Source: Albula goreensis
Lineage: Eukaryota; Chordata; Actinopteri; Albuliformes; Albulidae
NCBI GenBank assembly: GCA_022829145.1
Contig: CM040744.1
Coordinates: 9,273,001-9,337,000 of the forward strand
Direction of reading: 5' to 3'
DNA: 64,000 nucleotides
Program-made: the position numbers and the translations under genes
Shown here: positions 24,901-34,500 of the stretch, in pieces
Numbering within the stretch: position 1 is the stretch's first letter
Layout of the letters: each line of letters begins with the position of its first letter
Notes under the pieces: model-generated
What the model was told of the DNA's origin: nothing
Databases searched by the model: none
The model's input: the letters and a program-made list of their open reading frames with translations, nothing else

Positions 24901-27900
24901 CTGTCATCATCGCGGAGCAGCTCCAGGGAGGGTCCCCAGACACCGCCCAGCCCTGTGGTGGAGCAGGAGACGTCCATCTTCAAAGAGGAGTTTGTCCCCC
25001 CAGAGCTGAGTATCTGGGACTACTTCATTGCAAAGGTAGTACTAATGTCATTCAGTCACAGCGCTTCGCAATAATTCTTAGGACATCTGTTTTAGTCATG
25101 GGTATGCTCATGTTGTCATGGAGATTGCCAGTATCTTTGGATTGCCTTAGTATCACCCATGCTATATTCGTCATCTGGCTTCCAAACAATGACTGAAAGT
25201 GTGTGTGTGTGTGTGTGTGTATGAGGGGTGGGTGTTTGTGTTTTTGTTTGTGTGTGTTTTTAGAGAAAGAACGCAAAATTTTACAAACAAACATGATGTT
25301 CAACTCAAACAATGGCTATTAAAAGTGTTCTCTGAAGTCTTTGTGTGCACCAAATCTCATTATTCTATTCTGCGTTTTCATGTGTCCTCAGTCTGGTGTA
25401 TTGCTTTATATATCAGCTGGTTTGGTTTGCTCTTTTTAATAGAGCCTCATTGCTCTACACAGACCTAATGTTTAATATCTTGTTTTCCTCCATTATGTTG
25501 TCATTTAATGGCACTCGTATTTTTTGGCAGCCCTTTCTGCCGCCCTCAGAAAGCAGGGTGGAGTATGACTCGGAGGAGAGCCAGGGCAGCCAGGACGAGG
25601 AAGAGGAAGACTATGACGTCTTCGACACGGACACGCCGCTCAGAGAACATGCCAACCCCAACTCGTACAGGTGCAGCGGCTTCGTCAGCATGCCCTTTAC
25701 ATTCTCAGGGACACTGATTAGCCATGCCTTCCACACATCGCCCGTGTTAATGGCCGATGTCTTCTCTCTCCCCAGCTGGTGTCTGATGCGCTTGGCCATG
25801 GTCCAGATGGTGTTGATCAACCTGAAGTCTTTCTACCCCATGGCAGGTCATGACCTCTTAGGTACTACCCCCTTAGTCTTTTGACTCGTAGTCATTGGTC
25901 CGTATTCACCGAATCACAGATTAGGGTGATGAGCTAGCATCAGCTTTACATTTTAGATCAGAACAAATATCTGTAGGACAGGCAAGGGTGACCTGGTCCC
26001 AGATCAGCACTGCCACACTGAGGTGTTCTGTGAATACAGGCCCTGGTCCCTGAATCTACTTCCATAACTGCTTGTGCTCTGCATGTGTAAACGCTGAATG
26101 TGTTTGTTGTTGTGTACAGCATGCATGTTCTTGTCTTGAATTAAGTCTCTGTGGGCGAATGCAGAAAGACTTTTATTTTTTTTATTCCAATTTTATTCAG
26201 TCTGGGGCGAAGCTGCTGTGGGTTGGAAAATGAAAATTGATTTGTATTTTGAAGGCGTCCTTGAATGAGCTAAACCTTACGTCACAGCCTTTTGATTCCA
26301 GTCATAGGATGTGGAGACGTAGCATTGTCACAGTGGGGTGCGCACCGCTTTTGAAGGGGCTGTGACTAATCGGGGAGAAAATAGCTCCATGACCAGGCAG
26401 TCTCTGTTCCTAAGCAACTATCAGTTATTGAGTGTATGTGCATATGTGGCTTTGAAGTCATTGTCACTGCGTGTGTGTGTGTGTGTGTGCGCGCTCGCGC
26501 ATGCACGTTTATGTGCATACATGTGGGAGTGCATGTGTGAACAGGTGCATACAGGTATGCGCTGCATGACATCTGTTTGGGCAACGTCCGATTGCATATG
26601 TCCATTCAGAGAGTTCAGAAATGCAGATCAGAGAATGGGACGTAGCGGATGTAACCTATTTAACCCATATATTACCTTGGCCGATACATTAGCTGAAATA
26701 CAGTACTGTATGTGTGCAGTATTTTGGCTATTTAGTCAATACAGGTACACTACAGTATCCCATATATATCCCAGTATTCCACCCCAGCTTTGATAATATT
26801 GTGTTCGCACAAATCGCATAACGTCCTATTTCACAGAACGTACCGAGGACGTTAAGCTATGCATACCTGTGTATATATATATGTATGAGTGTGTGTGTGT
26901 GTGTGTGTGTTTGTATGTCTGTCTGTGCGTTAACACTGTCCTTGCAACGCAGACTTGCCGGTGGGCTCCCCTCTCTGCCACTCCGTTCTAAAGACGCTAC
27001 AGCGCTGGGAGCAGGTGCTGCTGAAGAGGCTGGAAATTTTTGGGGGGGCGCCGCCCAAGTACATCTCCACCCACTTACTGGATGACAGCCTCACTTCTGG
27101 CCCCGCCCTCCTCCGACACAAGGCCCTCTTCGAGCCCTCCAACACACCCTTCAGGTCTGCCCTCCCTCCTTTTCCTAACACACTGTGTGCTGTGGCTCTG
27201 ATCACAGCTGTCTCTTCAGCTATCAGTCCCCTGAGTGAATACCTCTAATCCTGTTTATTTTACTGCTGCTTCTGTTGTTGGGTACGTAGCAGAATTTCAT
27301 ATAAAACTTGACAAGGCTAATGTGACAGAGCACATTAAAAATATTTACACAAGAACTACCAGAACAACAATTATAGGTACTGAACAGCAGGAAGTACATT
27401 GAGTTGGCTCTTAAGCTGAAAAACTGCTAAAACTAATTGTAGAGCAACAAAAAATAATGCCCAACAATTATCCTGTAGAGCAGTGGACTCGTACTTAATT
27501 GAATGTAAAGCCTTACAGTGAGCTGTAAAAGTGATGTTCTATTAAATCATGATGTTTATGTGGTTTGGAGCAATGATGTGTAAGAGCAGTATAATGACTA
27601 GCAATGTTCTGTGAGAGCTATACTGTAACAGAGTCAATAGGTGGAGTTAGCAGACAGTGGTTACTGCATGAAGACAGATGGGTGAATGGTTGCTGAATTT
27701 TAGGATCCAAGAAAAAGCATGTTGTACACACACTCAAACATAGTATTAAATATGTATGGTAAGAAATCATAATGCATTGCAATTAAAACAGCTCCTTTCA
27801 TCTCATAATCCGAGAGCACTTTACAGTGAAAGGGGAAGCTCTCTTCAACGGCTCCAGTGTGTAGTGCATGGGCAGCCATTTTGCACCAGAACATGCTCAC

Positions 27901-30900
27901 TAGAGGGATTTATTCAGCTAAATAAAACAGATTTTATGTAGCCAGGCTTAGAGCTGATGCCCAATGGCGAATAACGCCCAATGTGTCTACCTGCAGGTCA
28001 AACCACCACTCAGCCATGCCAGTCAAACGGCTCTGGCAGTACCTGGTCAAACAGGAGGAGGTCCAGGAGACTTTCATCCGCAACATCTTCACGAAGAAGC
28101 GGGATCAAAACGAGGTACGGCTTCTCACTTTCCTCTGCACACGCACTGACTGCCTTGGACAAGAGCACTGGCACGTTCACAATAGCATGTGCTTCTCGTT
28201 TCTGGGCAATGGGCGCCCTTCAATGGCGTCCATTCTCCCCGTTCTGCTGCCTTTGCTGTTGGGCTGCTAAGGTATTTCTGAATTTGGATTCACACAGTAC
28301 TATATTGTGCCAACATTTCCCAGGGAAACAAAAGCCAGGTATCTATGGAAAAAATCAATCACAAACTGCTCATTTTGTAATTGAGTTCAGATTTACCTAA
28401 ATTGGGAAGTAAGGGTGAATCATTAGCTGTGTAGTTTTTTTTTTTCCTCTTGGTATGTGTATACATACAGTGTCACAAATATACTTGTTACATGAACTAT
28501 CTACATCATGGCCTCTGCTTTAAAAAAAATGCAAATTTGCAAATTGTATGGCATAAAAATTCTAAAATTAAGTAGAAATCTAAGAAATTAGGAATGGTGC
28601 TACTTCATGCTTAAACTCAAAGTATTTGCCTGCTAAATCCATTAGAGGGCTAAGAATCAGTGCAAAAACTATGCACTGTATTCCATTTTTTGCAGTGGAA
28701 AGTGTCAGTGCTTTTGTCTGGTCCCATTGTATCATTTTGCTCTGACGTCATCGTTTATTCTTGCATGATATGTTTTGTATCCTAATTACGATTTCATTTG
28801 TCTTTGAGCTCCTGATTAATCCTGATAATTCAGATGTGTCTTTGTTTTGTTTAAAGGTCATATATGGCGACGTTGCATTGAATGTTCCCTTGTGTAACTG
28901 TGAAGGGACTGTCAGCGTTTTCTTCAGTTAAAATAGATTCCATCCGTTCTGAGCTGAGTGCATTAGTGAGGGATGTTTGTGCTGAGGTTTCTGTTAGAAA
29001 AAAAACAAAACAAAGAAAAGGTGTAATTATGGGTAGAAGAGTAATTCAAACCTGTTAGAAACATTGAAGGTTTACATTAGGTTGCATAAATCCTGTATTT
29101 ACCTGTCTATATTTATGTATTATTTTAAATGAACCAAACTGTTCCTTAAAAAATAGTGCCTTATTTGCTAATCTCAGGGATTGCATTTGTGCAAATGAAA
29201 AGGCTCAATACATCTTCAGAAAAGACTGTGCCACACCTTTGCATGAACATGCTGATACGCTCCTGTGGTGAAGCTCTCCAGGGAAGCTTTATAAATAGTG
29301 CTTTCTCTGCATGTAGATTATATACAGATGCATATTGAGTTGTCTAATTGTAATTGTTTCTTTAAAGAAAAACACTGCCAGTAGTTTTTATTGCCTAATA
29401 TTATGCTTGTGTCTGAACAAGTCGATGTAGTTTTGTGAATTGCAAACTTTAGCAAGTTTCATAAATTATTGACTGATAATATTGGACTTTCAGGAATGAC
29501 AGGTTGTTTGTGTAAACATTTCATATACAATTGCAAGCAATAAGGTTTTGGTTTTGCAGTCCAGATGTTTAGATTAAAGATAGATTTAATGTTTGGCTTT
29601 ATAAGTTTCATTTATTGTGGTGATGCAAGATGTTGGAGAATGAATGTAGGGGAAATGTGTTCTTTCACACTGACACAGGAATATTCACTGCAATGTCTCT
29701 TTCAAATGTCCTTATGTGACCCCCACCAGTTTCATTTGGTTCTTTGTCAAATACTGTTAGAACACATCAAGGTTTTACTTTGATTTTGGACATAGTTTTT
29801 ATGTGTCCTGGCTGTAAGGGAGACATAATCAAAATCAAGGTAAAACATTTTGACAAACATCCAGATGTGCTGGCGGGAGATTTACTGTCGTGCACCAGTT
29901 TGTGGAACTTCCTGATAGCTTGACTGTTAACAATCTAATTGTAGATTTCACTGTGTCCTCTGACTTTGCATGATTCATCACGTTTCTTTTGTCTGATGTC
30001 CTGTGGCTACTCTAATGACTTAGTCGGTTGAAGATCGCAATGAAAATGTCAAATATTCTGTGACGGAGGAACCTAGCTTCAACCAGGTACTGCTTACCGT
30101 GAACAGAGAGAAAAAATTGCATTTGATATGGTTTTGAACAGAGAAAAAAAAGTTTTTGTCCTTTTATTTTAGTCACCATGGATTGCTCTTTTAATATACA
30201 CTGCTGATTTACTGGAAAATCATAGGAATAATTTTGATTTTCTAATAATTAAACCTTAAAACTTATGTGATACAAAGTTGTCATATATTACTGCATGTTT
30301 TTAATGGAAATGTAGCTTGTGGCAGAAAATCATGTTTGATTATAAGATTTTTTTCAAGCAGAAATGCATAGAAACAGCCAATGCTGGTCTTTGCTCAATT
30401 TAAAGGAGTTAATATTTGACCAGGAATATGTGGAGAATATGGAGGAAAAAATGTTATAAATTATACATATAAAATATGTCAAATTGTACAAGCTAGTTAA
30501 CTTCTTGCCTTATTGCGCTCACCAATGTTAAAGAGCAGTTAAAGGTTGGATCGACCTAAAGTAAAGTCTTCTTTGTGTGCAAATTAGACACAGTAGGTCA
30601 TTTCCGTGTCAGTGTTCTTTGACTAGACTCTTTAATTACCCAATAGGTCTTCAGAGACCACGATACAGTCCTGAAACAAAGACTGAAATGTCACATTGAA
30701 TTTCAGAGGGTAAAATGGCATTAGACATAAAAATGCCAAATTGCCATATTAAAACCTCGTCCTCTTGGTTTAGTATTCATGATCCGTTCCGTATCTGCCA
30801 TGAATGGTATTTTCCTCTCTCCCAACTCCCACTACTTTATCTCTGAGTCACAGCAATGACTTCACATTCAGGCAACTGTGTACCAAAACGATAGCCTCTC

Positions 30901-31464
30901 AGTTTATGATTTCCTGTCACAAGTTGGTGGTCATTCACTATATCTGTTATGCACTATCATAAACTAACACCTGTACTAATGCAGACTGTTGTTATAGTAC
31001 AAGGTTGCTTTTTTGTTGTAGTTTTTATTTGTACTATTAAACCTCAAGGAAGATTATATAATTAAGGCTTTAAACCAGGAGTATTCAGCCCTGGTCCTGA
31101 GGGTCCACGATGTCGGTTTGGTTCCCGCCAGTCAAATAGCCACCCAGTTTAGCTAATAATTATCTTGAGTGAACCAATTTAATTTCCACTCTCAGTGAGA
31201 GAGTGTTAGCGGCTTAAAGAAAACTGCTTTAAATTACCTGCAGGGCCAGAGTTGAGTAGTCCTGATTTGTGGGGTCAGGAAACCACAAATTTGAGGAAGC
31301 TCCTCCAGTGAGTCTTCATTAAAAGGCCCCAAGGGTGCCGCTGTGAGAGACTTAAAAAAAAAAAAAAAAACTGAGGAAAGTGCTTGTTTTGATTTACCAT
31401 TGATTCATTCCATGGATAGACAAATTTTAGGATTTATAAATTAGCTGTGTCAGAGGACCATTCA

Positions 31465-31532
<68 letters not shown>

Positions 31533-34500
31533 GTGTGTGTGTGTGTGTGTGTGTTGTGTGTATGGCCAGCCTCTCACTTTCCTAAGGTACCCTTTTTAAA
31601 AATGTCTTTCAAGCTCCACAGAGATGTGCAGATTTAAATGGCTGTATGACAAAGCACTGAACATTTCTCAGAGACGGGCCCCTAGGTGCCCTTTAAGCTG
31701 TGTTCTAGTGGAATGTGTTTAAGCAGGATTTTGAGGTGATTATCTTCTGCCATATAGATAGAGGCGGATCTGGGCTACCCTGGGGGAAAGGCCCGAATCA
31801 TCCACAAGGAGTCTGACATCATCACAGCCTTTGCCATCAACAAGGTACAGAATGGATGGGGAGGCAGTGGAGGGCCATAACTGCATGGAAGAGATGTTAC
31901 ATTTCTTGCCTCGACGGAAGAGATGTTAAAACGTTTTGTTTTTTGCAGGCAAATCGTAATTGTTTGGTTATTGCCTCGACCCACGACATCCAGGAGCTGG
32001 ATGTGTCGTCCATCTTGGCGACTCAGATATTGACATGGATCGACGATGACGCGGACTCTGAAATCAAAGGGTGAGGGAGCCATTGCCACGGCAACTGGGA
32101 AAAGTGCACTGTGCCGCATAGAGGCAAAATCTACATTCCTGCACATTGTAGACGTTCTGTCTGGAATGTGCAGACAGATAGGTCTTTCTGTGCCAAATGA
32201 GTGACACACCTGCTGCTTAAGCAGAAGTATATTTGTTTAAGAGTAGAGCAGCCACAGCTCAGCACACTGTGAAGATGTGTTTGGAACTCAAACACAGCGG
32301 AATAACTTTTTTTTAATTTAAATTGGTTTAAAATTGGCATTCTTAAATAATCATGTATTAAAAAGATCTTAGACATACATTTTCAGAGTATGCTGGTAAA
32401 CAAATAAAAAAAAAAATACTAAGGTCACAGGTCACTGTTTTTCAGGGGCGATGACTTCCTGGTGATCCACGCGCGGGACGATTTCACCACCCTACATGGC
32501 ACCACCCCCTATACCCACAGCAGCCCTGGTACACCCATTAACATGCCCTGGCTCGGAGGCCTACAGACTGGACGGGGTGCTTCCGTGGTGAGGCTCGCTC
32601 CCCATATCACAGAACGCCCGCTCTGATCTCTAATTTCATAACTACCATCGAGATTAGCTGTCACTAAGCACTCAGCATGCTGCTATGGTAACTGTCCCCA
32701 TTCACTGTCACTGTCATCTTTGGGGACTGTCAGTCATCATAAATGATTAGTTTATTGCCGTCTGTTGCTCTTATTTCCTAACTGTATCATAATTAAGATT
32801 TACTGCTGCAAAGCACACATTGTGGTCCTGTGGGAACCTCCCTCATTAATTTTTGCTAATTATCTTTGCGGATTGGCAGGCTTAATAAAGTTTTAGTTTT
32901 TTAATATTTTTCATCTGCTGATTTGTCTGCTTGGTTCTCTTAAATAATAAACTCATAGTTTTATGTTGACAGTTTAGGACGCGACAGCCTCCTGTTTGTT
33001 TTTTTTGTGTTTTCCTTTTTGATCAGACTGGTTTTGACCGTTGGGAGTAAATAGTTTTTTGCTGTGTTTGCATTGAAATGCTGACAGTGGCTTTGGCTCT
33101 CTTCCTGCCCTCCACAGCTAATCAAACGGAACATAAACAATGTGAGACGCATGACCTCTCATCCAACATTGCCATACTGTGAGTAACTTTGTTCCTGGAA
33201 AAAAACAAGGTTACTGAGCCCTTAGCTCAGGTCGTTTTTAAGTACACATGCAGTGTTTTTCATACTGATTGTGGATTACACGTGTCATTTCTCTGTGTCC
33301 TCTGTACTGTACTATTTCAGAATTTCTGATATTTATTTATATGTGTGTAAGGTAGAAAGTTGCTGATGACAGATTAAAGCCATGGAAAAATAACTGATCA
33401 TACAAACACAGGAACTTGTATTTGTGTCCTACTCAGCATGTTCTTCTGGGCGCTTTCTTTGCAGACTTATTCGAAATTTTCTCGAATGCCTAATAATAAC
33501 AGATGAGAACAATCTTCGGTCAGATAACTGTTTTAAATAGACTGTGTGATTTTAGATACAATATAAGCATGTTAAAATGTGCGTCTCATCCTGCAGACCT
33601 GACGGGCGCTCAGGATGGCAGCGTGCGGATGTTTGAGTGGGGACACTCCCAGCAGATCATCTGCTACAGAAGCCCAGGCAACTCCAGAGTCACCCGAATC
33701 CGCTTCAACTACCAGGGCAACAAAGTGTGTACAGACTTAAAGCACAAACTCTTTTTGTAGAAATCACAATGTAGGTTTCACTAATAAAGTGGGTGCAGGT
33801 TTGCCTGCGAAGTTATACACTATAATTGCACAATGACGCACGCACACACACAACTGCATTTTCGTCTTTCCTTTTTTTGAAGGAAAGTATACTTTTGTGT
33901 CCATGCGCATTGTAGTTATCCGTGTCTCCGTAATGACACATTGCCTCTTCCTTCTTCCCCATCTCACAGTTTGGCATAGTCGACGCTGACGGAGCTCTGA
34001 GCCTCTGGCAGACGAACACAACAGGAACCACGCCCAAGCCCTACCTGGTGAGGAACGCGTCTCTCTCTCTTTCGTCACCTCCTGCATTCACTCTTGTCTC
34101 CCTCCTCCTCCTCCCCCTCCTCCTCCTTTTACCCTCTCAAACCCCCACATCTCTCTGATGCAATACCATTCCCTGACAGACTTTGCAGTGCCACAATAAG
34201 ACAGCGCATGACTTTGTGTTCGTGGGTTCGTCCTCCCTCATCGCCACGGCGGGACTGTCAACTGACAACAGGTACCTTGGCAGAATACAAATGAAGGCAC
34301 TCCTTAAATAGCAGGCCGAATGACAATTTTGTGCAGTAAAAGAGAGGAAAAAAACAGCTGCAACTGGATTGTAAATTACAAAAGGGAGGTTGGGTAATTA
34401 AGCTGAACTGCATTAAATTCTTTGCATACGAAATGCACTGTTATTTTAACTTATTACATTTTTGCCCGTTGTAATTATCCAGTGAAAGTTTCCCTGGTTA

